Origin: Marixanthomonas sp. SCSIO 43207
GTDB lineage: Bacteria > Bacteroidota > Bacteroidia > Flavobacteriales > Flavobacteriaceae
DNA length: 64,000 nucleotides
Direction of reading: 5' to 3'
Assembly (NCBI RefSeq): GCF_019904255.1
Contig: NZ_CP063203.1
Coordinates: forward strand, 2,180,001 to 2,244,000
This document shows, one piece after another, positions 8,749-16,173 of this stretch. Position 1 is the stretch's first letter, and each line of letters opens with the position of its first letter. The translations under genes were made by a program, and so were the position numbers. Below the pieces are notes generated by a model. That model saw only the letters and a list, made by a program, of their open reading frames with translations, had not been told where the DNA came from and ran no database searches.

Positions 8749-9514
8749 TGGTTTTAGGTATTTTATGTTCTAGTTCTTTAAACGTTTTTTGCGCTTTTTG
8801 ATAATCGATTTCAGTAACTGAAAAATTTCCGTACCAAATATAATCGTAGATATTGGTTACTTTTTTAAATGGGAAGTTGATCGCTTCTGAAGCAATTTCG
8901 GTAATGTAATCTGAGTTAGTTTTATCAAATTCATATTCAATCAACTCGGCTTGGGTTAATTTTTTCAGAATTAATAAATAGTAATACCTAACGGCCAGCC
9001 TGTAATCTTTGTCTTGAAGCGCTTTTTGGATAAGCTTTTCTATATCTTTTGAACGAATGATTTCTTCTTCTTCAGAAAAAAATACTTCCGGCTTTTCTTT
9101 ACTTTTAAAAACAATGGCTCCGGGATTTAATTTGTAAAGTAACCAAATCACGAAGATGATAATTCCAAGAATTATTAAGTAGGGTAATATGTGTAATAGA
9201 AAGGAAAAAAAGTTATTGTATTTTAAATCTTTTAAAAGCCAACTCCAGAAACTGTTCCATAGGTTTCTTAACCAGGTTTTAAATTCTTCCCACCAACTTA
9301 CTTCTTCTGCTTTTTGCTCTGTGTAATTATACTCTTTATCATTTTTATAAGTTTCTATTTTTTCTGAATCAAATTGTAACGGTGATACACTATCTTGGGT
9401 GTCATACTGTACAGTTTGTTTAGTCTCGACAGAAAGGGAATCCTGTGAAAAAACTTCAGGTGAAATAAATAGAATAAAAAAAAGTAAAAAGACTTTATGC
9501 ATGTGTTGTATCAC
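8741..9514 (-). CDS. DUF4129 domain-containing membrane protein
   Basis: This 257-residue protein starts with a signal-like sequence (KVFLLFFILFISPEVFSQ), has an acidic extracytoplasmic linker with tryptophans (SWWEEFKTWLRNLWNSFWSW), one membrane helix near 106-127, and a C-terminal DUF4129 domain with the hallmark DYRLAVRYYYLLILKKLTQ and FDKTNSDYITEI. DUF4129 regularly accompanies DUF4350 and MoxR in Bacteroidota and Actinobacteria. The gene overlaps its upstream neighbour by 20 bases. Biochemical function is not known. Confidence 0.85.
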   Translation of the reverse strand: MIQHMHKVFLLFFILFISPEVFSQDSLSVETKQTVQYDTQDSVSPLQFDSEKIETYKNDKEYNYTEQKAEEVSWWEEFKTWLRNLWNSFWSWLLKDLKYNNFFSFLLHILPYLIILGIIIFVIWLLYKLNPGAIVFKSKEKPEVFFSEEEEIIRSKDIEKLIQKALQDKDYRLAVRYYYLLILKKLTQAELIEYEFDKTNSDYITEIASEAINFPFKKVTNIYDYIWYGNFSVTEIDYQKAQKTFKELEHKIPKTID

Positions 9515-10376
9515 GATTACCTAAGTTTTCTATGGTTTCCATAGTACCGGTAAAGTTTTTACGTTCGTTAAGATTAAAATATATAAAAGCAGTACTTATA
9601 ATAATTAATGAATATAAAATATATTGACCAATCATACCTATTACATTAAGTGAGATATACACCCAATCAAACATATCTGCCGGGTTGGCGGTTATTTCTT
9701 GACTTAAAGTAAACATATGTATAAATGAATAGATAAAAGCCGGAATACTAAAAATAAAAGATATCATATAGTACAAAATAAAGATTACTATAAGAGTAGC
9801 AAAGGTTATCCACCATTCTCCCTTTATAAGCTGAAAACTATAACTAATAGAATCTGTTACACCTCTATTTTCAAAAACGTGGATGGCATATGTAGTTGCT
9901 AATACTGTGCCTAAATACACACCAGGAAAGAAACAACAAATAATCCCAACACCGGTGATAATACCAACTAAGAAACCTATACCTATTAACCTCCAAAAGC
10001 TTTTTCTAATACCTAATTTTACTTCTTCTTTATTTACTGTACCATTATTATTGACATAAGATTTTATATAATGTAAAACGCTTCCGTACATTAAAGCATA
10101 AAATGAAACGCCCGAAATAATCATAACGAAAAGTGCAATAAAAACATCTATCTCAAAAATATTGTTTGACCCTCCAGAAGTAAGAACATCAAAGCGTCCC
10201 ATAGTGACTTGCATATAATAGATATAAGAAAGTAAAACAATGAGAAGAGCAGGACCGGCAATTTTTAAAACTATTCCTAATAATGACTTACCTTCCAGAC
10301 GGACAAATTTAAATGTGTCTGTTAAAATGCTTCCCAACTCCCGTTGTTGTTTAAAATTGACGTAGTTATTGTTCAT
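9495..10376 (-). CDS. Multi-pass membrane protein in the MoxR/SpoIIM operon
   Basis: This 293-residue polytopic protein has about six hydrophobic helices (around 34-53, 78-100, 130-155, 185-215 and 240-268). The N-terminal RELGSILTDTFKFVRLEGK segment and the overall plan resemble the membrane domain of glycerophosphodiester phosphodiesterases (GPDPase_memb-like), but no catalytic domain is attached. It sits between the SpoIIM-like and DUF4129 genes and overlaps both, so it is likely part of the same membrane assembly. It could be a scaffold or a transporter-like subunit; the sequence does not decide. Confidence 0.7.
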   Translation of the reverse strand: MNNNYVNFKQQRELGSILTDTFKFVRLEGKSLLGIVLKIAGPALLIVLLSYIYYMQVTMGRFDVLTSGGSNNIFEIDVFIALFVMIISGVSFYALMYGSVLHYIKSYVNNNGTVNKEEVKLGIRKSFWRLIGIGFLVGIITGVGIICCFFPGVYLGTVLATTYAIHVFENRGVTDSISYSFQLIKGEWWITFATLIVIFILYYMISFIFSIPAFIYSFIHMFTLSQEITANPADMFDWVYISLNVIGMIGQYILYSLIIISTAFIYFNLNERKNFTGTMETIENLGNRDTTHA

Positions 10377-11361
10377 GTTTTCTTTTTAATTTAATAGGGT
10401 AAATAACGTAGTAAAATAAAATGAGGCTTAAAGAACCGCTTATGATTAAAATAGCGAGCCAATCTGGCATTTCGGTATGGCGTGTTACAAATCCTTCTAG
10501 AAAGCCTGCTATAATAAAAAAAGGTATGGTGCTTATTAATATTTTAATTCCATCTTTGGCACCTCTCACAAAAGATTGTAAACGTGTATAGGTTCCGGGA
10601 AATAAAATACTGTTTCCTAAAACGAGACCTGCACAACCAGCAACTATAATTACTGAAATTTCTATAGTACCGTGAATCCAGATTGTCCTGGCAGATTCCC
10701 AAAGTAATCCTTTATCATAAAAGAAATATTGAAAAGATCCTAGCATTACAGCATTACGCATAAGTATTGCCAATGTACCAATACTTAAAAAGACACCAAG
10801 TGTAAATGCATATAATGCCACCTTGATGTTATTAATGGTAATGCCCAAAAACATATCTAATGCCTCCATTTTTTTATAAACGGCCATAGGATCACCTTTT
10901 TCAATATTGGCAAGCGTCATATTAACGTAGCCATTGCCCATAATTAAGCGTACAAAATCACCGTCTGTAGTGGCAGAATATGCACCAACTATAGAAAAAA
11001 GCAAAAACGTTACAAATGAAATAACTAACTGTTTATGATATTTTGCAAAAAAAAGTGGAAACTCTTTGGTGTAAAAAGTGATAAATCGATTGCGAGACTC
11101 TCTTTTGGTTTTATAAATTTTTTGATGTGCTAAAACAGAAAGACTATTTAAGTAATTTGCTGTGTTACTATTAGGGTAAAAGGTCTGTGCGTAACTAAGG
11201 TGATCAGTCACTTCTACATACAATGAACTTAATTCATCGGGATCAATTTGAATATTATTCCGAAGAACGCTTTCAAATTTTAACCATTTGTCTTTATTTT
11301 GTTTCGCAAATGCGGCCTCGCGCATGGGGTTGTAGTTTTGTTTCAAAGAAACAGTTTTCAT
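10366..11361 (-). CDS. Stage II sporulation protein M (SpoIIM) family membrane protein
   Basis: This 331-residue protein has an N-terminal cytoplasmic helical region (REAAFAKQNKDKWLKFESVL) followed by five or so membrane helices. The SpoIIM-type core shows NNIKVALYAFTLGVFLSIG and WIHGTIEISVIIVAGCAGLVLG. In non-sporulating bacteria such proteins are envelope proteins of unknown role, typically paired with RDD proteins and MoxR/DUF58. It is the first gene of the operon. The ATG at 11361 overlaps the ATG of the divergent RDD gene. An internal Met at residue 13 (start 11325, MREAAFAKQNK) is a credible alternative that would leave room between the two genes. Confidence 0.85.
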   Translation of the reverse strand: MKTVSLKQNYNPMREAAFAKQNKDKWLKFESVLRNNIQIDPDELSSLYVEVTDHLSYAQTFYPNSNTANYLNSLSVLAHQKIYKTKRESRNRFITFYTKEFPLFFAKYHKQLVISFVTFLLFSIVGAYSATTDGDFVRLIMGNGYVNMTLANIEKGDPMAVYKKMEALDMFLGITINNIKVALYAFTLGVFLSIGTLAILMRNAVMLGSFQYFFYDKGLLWESARTIWIHGTIEISVIIVAGCAGLVLGNSILFPGTYTRLQSFVRGAKDGIKILISTIPFFIIAGFLEGFVTRHTEMPDWLAILIISGSLSLILFYYVIYPIKLKRKHEQ

Positions 11362-12073
11362 GGATAATTTTCAAATAGAAACTGCGCAAAATGTAAATAT
11401 TGTGCAAAATGTAGCTGGGGTGGGCGATCGCATATTGGCGTATTTAATAGATTCTACCATCATGGTTATTTACGTGATATTAATTTTTATTCTTTTTACG
11501 GCTGTTAGCATATCATCACCAGATATGGTTCTTAGCTTGACCATTGGACTTCCTTTATTTTTGTACCATCTGCTATGGGAAATGTTCTGGAATGGTCAAA
11601 GTCCAGGTAAAGCAGTTATGAAAATTCGTGTTGTAAAACTTGATGGATCAAAACCTGCATTTTCAAATTACTGTATACGTTGGTTATTACGCCTTATAGA
11701 TATATCAATTTTAGGTGGTGCAGTAGCTTTAGTCGTTATTCTCTTCAACGGAAAAGGGCAGCGTTTGGGTGATATAGCTGCTTCAACTACAGTTATTTCT
11801 GAAAAGAAAACCATTAGTTTTGCTCAAACCATTTTGGCAGATATACCCGAAAACTACATGCCTGAGTTTCCTCAAGTAACCGTTTTTAGTGATTCAGAAA
11901 TGCAAACTATAAAAAATTTATTTCAACAAGCTAAAATTAAAGGAAATCATAATGTAATTTTAAAGCTCTCAAAACGAGTGTCTAAAGTAATGGATGTTTC
12001 CTTTGAAACAACCCCTATTGTATTTATAGATACCGTAATCAAGGATTATAACTATTATACACAGCAGGTATGA
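11360..12073 (+). CDS. RDD family membrane protein
   Basis: This 237-residue protein carries the RDD domain: GDRILAYLIDS (Arg and first Asp), GQSPGKAVMKIRVVKLDG, and GKGQRLGDIAAST (second Asp), across about three to four membrane helices in residues 25-130. A cytoplasmic helical tail follows. RDD proteins are poorly characterised; some have been linked to ion or proton transport. The gene is divergent from and overlapping at its start codon with the SpoIIM-like gene, a pairing that recurs in Bacteroidota. The stop overlaps the next ATG (ATGA), so it is cotranscribed with the TRIC gene. Confidence 0.9.
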   Translation: MDNFQIETAQNVNIVQNVAGVGDRILAYLIDSTIMVIYVILIFILFTAVSISSPDMVLSLTIGLPLFLYHLLWEMFWNGQSPGKAVMKIRVVKLDGSKPAFSNYCIRWLLRLIDISILGGAVALVVILFNGKGQRLGDIAASTTVISEKKTISFAQTILADIPENYMPEFPQVTVFSDSEMQTIKNLFQQAKIKGNHNVILKLSKRVSKVMDVSFETTPIVFIDTVIKDYNYYTQQV

Positions 12074-12693
12074 CACTCACTTTTATTATTGATATTTTAG
12101 GTACTGTAGCATTTACAATCTCTGGTGTTCTAGCGGCTATGCGTAAAAAATTAGATCCTTTCGGAATTTTAATTATAGGCTTTGTTACAGCTGTGGGAGG
12201 TGGGACACTTAGAGATGTATTAATCGATGCTCAAATTGCTTGGATGCGCAACCTAACCTATCTATATGTCATAATTGTTTCAGCAGTTTTTGCAGTAATT
12301 CTACGAAAAAAATTAAGCTATGTACGTCGTTCGCTTTTTTTGTTTGATACAATTGGTATTGCTTTATATACTGTCATTGGGGTAGAAAAAGGAATTTCTG
12401 CTGGTTTGCCACCTCTTATTTGTGTTGCTTTAGGAACTATGTCTGCTTGTTTTGGTGGTGTGTTACGTGATATTTTATGTAATGAAATACCTATTATTTT
12501 CAGAAAAGAAATTTATGCAACAGCCTGTATAATAGGAGGTTTGGCTTATTTTCTCCTTTTAAAAACACCATTAATGGTAGATTGGGTTGTAGTAATTTCT
12601 GGGGCTATTGTAATTACAGTACGTCTTTTGGCGGTATCGTTCAATTTATCGTTTCCTAGTATTTATAATGAAAATGAAGAAATTAAATTATAA
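12070..12693 (+). CDS. TRIC-type cation channel (UPF0126 / YicG family)
   Basis: This 207-residue protein has seven predicted membrane helices arranged as two repeated units, each with the glycine-rich motif of the family: GGGTLRDVLIDA near 52-63 and GGVLRDILCNEIP near 138-150. Bacterial homologues of trimeric intracellular cation channels form homotrimeric potassium-permeable channels. The pairing with RDD by a 4-base overlap suggests joint control. The 3' end overlaps the convergent cyclophilin gene by 6 bases. Confidence 0.9.
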   Translation: MTLTFIIDILGTVAFTISGVLAAMRKKLDPFGILIIGFVTAVGGGTLRDVLIDAQIAWMRNLTYLYVIIVSAVFAVILRKKLSYVRRSLFLFDTIGIALYTVIGVEKGISAGLPPLICVALGTMSACFGGVLRDILCNEIPIIFRKEIYATACIIGGLAYFLLLKTPLMVDWVVVISGAIVITVRLLAVSFNLSFPSIYNENEEIKL

Positions 12694-13440
12694 TACTTCT
12701 GCATTAATATAAACATTTTGTAAAGGCCAATCTCCTTGATCTGAGGGTAACGCAGCAATTTTTTCAACTACATCCATTCCTTTTGACACACGACCAAAAA
12801 CTGTATAATTACCATTAAGGTGGCCCGTAGAAGTTTCAGGGCCTAAAAAAATAAAAAACTCATAAGGAGCTGTTTTTTTATCAGGATTTTCACGATATTC
12901 TTTTGCACCACTTACAGAACCGTAAAAGTGGTTTCTTCCATTAATTTCGGCAGGTAATAAAAATTCATCCCCCAACTTAAATCTTTTTTTATTGGTTGAA
13001 GGCAAATCACTGTTTCCGCCTTGTATGATAAAGTTAGGCACAATGCGGTGAAAGAAGGTTTCATTAAAATATCCTTGCTTTATCAAATAGATAAAATTGG
13101 CTCGGTGCAATGGTGTATCATCATATAAATCAATATAAATATCACCAAGTCTAGTAGAAATTTTTACTTTGTTTTCTGGGTTGTCTTTTCCGTAGTTTGT
13201 ATAAAAATCTACAACATTTTCCTGCGTGATTTTTGGATATCCGGCGCCAATTTCATCTTTTTTCTTCTTCTTTTTTTCTTCATTGGCCTCTATAGAATCT
13301 TTATTCTGTTTTTTTGCATTGGTTAGTGTAGTTGTATTTTCAGAAGTATTTTTTACTTTTTCTTCGGAAGTGTTTTTCTTATCTTCACAACTTGCTAAAA
13401 CGAGAATAGCCAATATTAAAACGTAACCTAGGTATTTCAT
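12688..13440 (-). CDS. Cyclophilin-type peptidyl-prolyl isomerase lipoprotein
   Basis: This 250-residue protein has a lipoprotein signal ending in LVLASC (Cys19), then a lysine-rich low-complexity linker (about 25-70, including a run of six lysines), then a cyclophilin domain with KISTRLGDIYIDLYDD, NFIYLIKQGYFNETFFHRIV, FIIQGG and HLNGNYTVFGRVSKGMDVV. It would catalyse proline cis-trans isomerisation in periplasmic or outer-membrane proteins. The start codon is separated from the divergent Nudix start by one base only. Confidence 0.93.
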   Translation of the reverse strand: MKYLGYVLILAILVLASCEDKKNTSEEKVKNTSENTTTLTNAKKQNKDSIEANEEKKKKKKDEIGAGYPKITQENVVDFYTNYGKDNPENKVKISTRLGDIYIDLYDDTPLHRANFIYLIKQGYFNETFFHRIVPNFIIQGGNSDLPSTNKKRFKLGDEFLLPAEINGRNHFYGSVSGAKEYRENPDKKTAPYEFFIFLGPETSTGHLNGNYTVFGRVSKGMDVVEKIAALPSDQGDWPLQNVYINAEVL

Positions 13441-13441
13441 A

Positions 13442-14083
13442 ATGGATTTTTCAGAATTTGAAAAAAGGATTGTAAAGGTAAAAAAAATGGAGCTTCCTGG
13501 CGAAGCAATTCAGCTTAAAATGGCACCAGTTGAACGCTTGAAAGAATTGAAAGAACAAGCAAAACTTAAAAAAAGTGCTCGTCAAGCCGGGGTGATGGCT
13601 TTGTTTTATCCTTCAAAAAATTTTGAAACACATCTTATATTAATTCTACGTAAAACCTATAAAGGCGTTCATTCTAACCAAGTTGGTTTTCCAGGAGGAA
13701 AAGTAGAACCAGAAGATGCTTCGCTTAAAGATACTGCTCTTCGAGAGACCGAGGAAGAGGTAGGAGTGTCGAGTAAGGTGATTTCAGTACTAAAAAAGCT
13801 AACAGAAATTTATATTCCGCCTAGTAACTTTTTTGTTCACCCCTTTATAGGAATTACACCACAAACACCTAAGTTTGTCGCTCAAGATGACGAGGTTGAA
13901 GCATTGATTGAAGTACCGCTACCATTATTTATGGATGATCGTATTGTCACCACAAAAAAGATTACAACATCATATGCTACCAATATTGATGTTCCTGCTT
14001 TTATTTTGAATGATCACGTAGTTTGGGGTGCTACTGCAATGATGCTGAGTGAGGTACGCGAACTGCTAAAACAAGTGTTATAA
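13442..14083 (+). CDS. CoA pyrophosphatase-type Nudix hydrolase
   Basis: This 213-residue Nudix protein is of the NudL/CoAse subgroup. It has the subgroup signature HSNQVGFPGGKVEPED directly followed by the Nudix helix TALRETEEEVGV (about residues 99-110), where REtEEE supplies metal ligands. Members hydrolyse coenzyme A and its derivatives to 4'-phosphopantetheine and 3',5'-ADP. Length fits the family. It is divergent from the cyclophilin gene with a single intervening base. No specific CoA gene is adjacent, so substrate choice is by family only. Confidence 0.9.
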   Translation: MDFSEFEKRIVKVKKMELPGEAIQLKMAPVERLKELKEQAKLKKSARQAGVMALFYPSKNFETHLILILRKTYKGVHSNQVGFPGGKVEPEDASLKDTALRETEEEVGVSSKVISVLKKLTEIYIPPSNFFVHPFIGITPQTPKFVAQDDEVEALIEVPLPLFMDDRIVTTKKITTSYATNIDVPAFILNDHVVWGATAMMLSEVRELLKQVL

Positions 14084-14097
14084 GCACTTAAAATTCG

Positions 14098-14105
14098 TAT
14101 CTTTG
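14098..14105 (+). promoter_or_regulatory. Promoter -7 element for the acyltransferase gene
   Basis: TATCTTTG matches the Bacteroidota -7 consensus exactly. It lies 53 bases upstream of the ATG at 14159, just beyond the Nudix stop, so the acyltransferase likely has its own promoter. No clear -33 TTTG is seen. Confidence 0.55.
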
Positions 14106-14158
14106 CAATTCGCTCTTTTTTATTCTAGAGTTAATTTTAAATTATTTGGAGATTTTTC

Positions 14159-14962
14159 ATGGGGCTTTTTAAAAAAAATCCTTTCGGACATATTTTATTC
14201 TTAAAAAAGTGGCTCATTCGTTTAATGGGAGCTGCTACGCATAGACGATTTAAAGGTTTTAACACCTTGCAAATTGACGGTAGTGAGATCATAAAGGAAT
14301 TACCAGATACAAATGTCCTTTTTGTTTCAAACCACCAAACATACTTTGCAGATGTAGTTGCTATGTTTCACGTTTTTAATGCAAGTTTAAGCGGTCGTGT
14401 AGATACTATTAAAAATATTGGTTATCTGTGGAACCCAAAATTGAATATTTACTTTGTAGCTGCGAAAGAAACAATGCAATCTGGATTGCTACCAAAAATT
14501 CTTGCCTATGCAGGTTCTGTAAGTATTGAACGTACTTGGAGAGCTAAAGGAGAAGAAGTAAATAGACAAGTAAAAATGAGTGATGTAAGTAACATTACAA
14601 AAGCGTTGAATGACGGTTGGGTAATTACATTTCCGCAAGGAACAACAAAACCATGGAAACCTATACGTCGCGGTACAGCTCATATTATAAAGCAGAATAA
14701 ACCTCTTGTAGTCCCCATTGTAATTGATGGTTTTAGACGTTCTTTTGATAAAAAAGGGATTCGAATAAAAAAAAGAGGTATCCTACAATCCATGGAAATA
14801 AAGAAGCCGCTTGATATTGACTACGAGAATGATACCGTTCAACAAATTGTTGAAAAGCTAGAGTATGCCATTGAGCAGCATCCATCATTTTTAAAAGTAA
14901 TTCCTACAGAAGAGATTAAAAAAGAAGAAGAGTTGAATAAAGAACGACAGTGGCGCTATTAA
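14159..14962 (+). CDS. PlsC-like glycerolipid acyltransferase with variant motifs
   Basis: This 267-residue protein has the LPLAT/PlsC architecture: block I VSNHQTYFADV (H59, D65), block II SIERTWRAKGEE, block III FPQGTTKPWKPIRRGTAHI (158 on) and block IV PLVVPIVIDGFRR. Such enzymes acylate the sn-2 position of lysophosphatidate or related lipids at the inner membrane face. Two blocks deviate from the canonical HX4D and FPEGTR: the spacing is HX5D and the second motif is FPQGTT. Bacteroidota also make glycine/serine lipids and sulfonolipids with related O-acyltransferases, so the substrate may not be lysophosphatidate. It is followed after one base by a convergent gene. Confidence 0.85.
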   Translation: MGLFKKNPFGHILFLKKWLIRLMGAATHRRFKGFNTLQIDGSEIIKELPDTNVLFVSNHQTYFADVVAMFHVFNASLSGRVDTIKNIGYLWNPKLNIYFVAAKETMQSGLLPKILAYAGSVSIERTWRAKGEEVNRQVKMSDVSNITKALNDGWVITFPQGTTKPWKPIRRGTAHIIKQNKPLVVPIVIDGFRRSFDKKGIRIKKRGILQSMEIKKPLDIDYENDTVQQIVEKLEYAIEQHPSFLKVIPTEEIKKEEELNKERQWRY

Positions 14963-14963
14963 T

Positions 14964-15689
14964 TTATTTTTTAAATATAGGTATTAAGTAAGAGATTGTA
15001 TATCCATAACCTACGCCAAACTCACTATAATCATACGTTCTGTTGAATCCCGGAATGTATAAATTTCCAAAATTATCAGGTTTATCCTCACTTATTTTTC
15101 GTTTTAACTGAAGATTAAAAGATAGATATAAATTGTTTAACACTTCGGTTTTAACGCCTACAATTAACTCAACCCAATGACCGGTTAGTCCTTTATACTC
15201 AACAGGTTCATTTTTAAAAGTAGTAGGAAAAGTAGGTGTTGTAGTGTAGATTTGATAAGCCAACAACTCTTGTTTAAAAGTAGAAAAACCATATCTAAGG
15301 CCACCAAAAATGGCATTTTCCATTCCTAGCCAGTTGTTGTATGCGTTGTAATCAAAACCTATTTTTGCATAGCTACCACTTGTAATAGAGTTTAAATTTT
15401 CTTCAAAGCGTTCTTTTTTTTCATTACCTATTTCAGCAGCTACATAAAACTTATCTGAAATACGAAAATCTCCTACAACTTCAAACCCTGAATATCCTTT
15501 TTCAAAAGCTGAACGTGCTAATTTTGATAAATCTGCACCCACACGCAATCCATATTTATTATTTATTGCAGAAATGGTATCAACAGCAGTTGAATCATTA
15601 GAGTTTGTATTTTCTTGCGCCAAAATTGTAAACGACGCACAAAAAATACTAATGTAAAATAGTAATATGTGTTTCGTTTTCATTTTCAA
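14964..15689 (-). CDS. DUF6048 family outer-membrane-type protein
   Basis: This 241-residue protein has a cleavable signal (HILLFYISIFCASFTILAQ) followed by alternating beta-strand residues typical of a small outer-membrane barrel: KYGLRVGADLSKLARSAF, SDKFYVAAEIGNE and GVGYGYTISYLIPIF. It fits DUF6048, a family found in flavobacteria together with DUF6452. The gene overlaps the DUF6452 gene by 41 bases, which implies joint translation. No function has been assigned to the family that I know of. Confidence 0.8.
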   Translation of the reverse strand: MKMKTKHILLFYISIFCASFTILAQENTNSNDSTAVDTISAINNKYGLRVGADLSKLARSAFEKGYSGFEVVGDFRISDKFYVAAEIGNEKKERFEENLNSITSGSYAKIGFDYNAYNNWLGMENAIFGGLRYGFSTFKQELLAYQIYTTTPTFPTTFKNEPVEYKGLTGHWVELIVGVKTEVLNNLYLSFNLQLKRKISEDKPDNFGNLYIPGFNRTYDYSEFGVGYGYTISYLIPIFKK

Positions 15690-16143
15690 CAGAGTTATTT
15701 AAAGCGGTTATTTCTATATTAAAAATCCAATTGGCGGTACCCTCATCTTGTAAGTTAGCATTTAGATTTGTAAAAATACTTTTAAAAGAACAAGCTCGGT
15801 TTACGTAAATATCTTCACGATTATATGAAAAATCTACAAAATCTGAATTTGCACTATCAGTATCGCTATTTCTGGTAAAACGATAGTTTGTAATATCGGC
15901 TCCAGGATTTAAAGGGATTGCAATACTATCTGTAGTTTGGTTATCAATTACAATTTCACTATTTACTTCAGCAGTTTGTATGGTTAAACCGGGAACTTCT
16001 TTAGATTCTGAAGAGATAGCTGCGTTTTTAAACACGATGATAAGCCTTGGGGTAGTAGGAGTGTCTTCAGGGCAAATATCATCACGTGTGCAACCATTTA
16101 CAGCTATTAAAATGATGAAAGCAAAACAAATTTTTTTTATCAT
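15649..16143 (-). CDS. DUF6452 family lipoprotein
   Basis: This 164-residue protein has a lipoprotein signal with lipobox AVNGC (Cys18) and the sequence CPEDTPTTPRLIIVFKN that marks DUF6452. The remainder is predicted beta-rich. It overlaps the following DUF6048 gene by 41 bases and lies 30 bases after rlmD. The same three-gene order (RlmD, DUF6452, DUF6048) is, to my recollection, common in flavobacteria. Likely a surface or periplasm-facing lipoprotein working with the DUF6048 barrel (inference). Confidence 0.8.
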   Translation of the reverse strand: MIKKICFAFIILIAVNGCTRDDICPEDTPTTPRLIIVFKNAAISSESKEVPGLTIQTAEVNSEIVIDNQTTDSIAIPLNPGADITNYRFTRNSDTDSANSDFVDFSYNREDIYVNRACSFKSIFTNLNANLQDEGTANWIFNIEITALNNSVENENETHITILH

Positions 16144-16173
16144 ATTTTTATTTCGAAATAATTCCGAAGAAAT

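Noticed and set aside
13226-13426. Plus-strand frame rich in Phe within the cyclophilin gene
   Set aside because: It is the antisense of the lysine-rich linker of the cyclophilin gene and has no start signals of its own.
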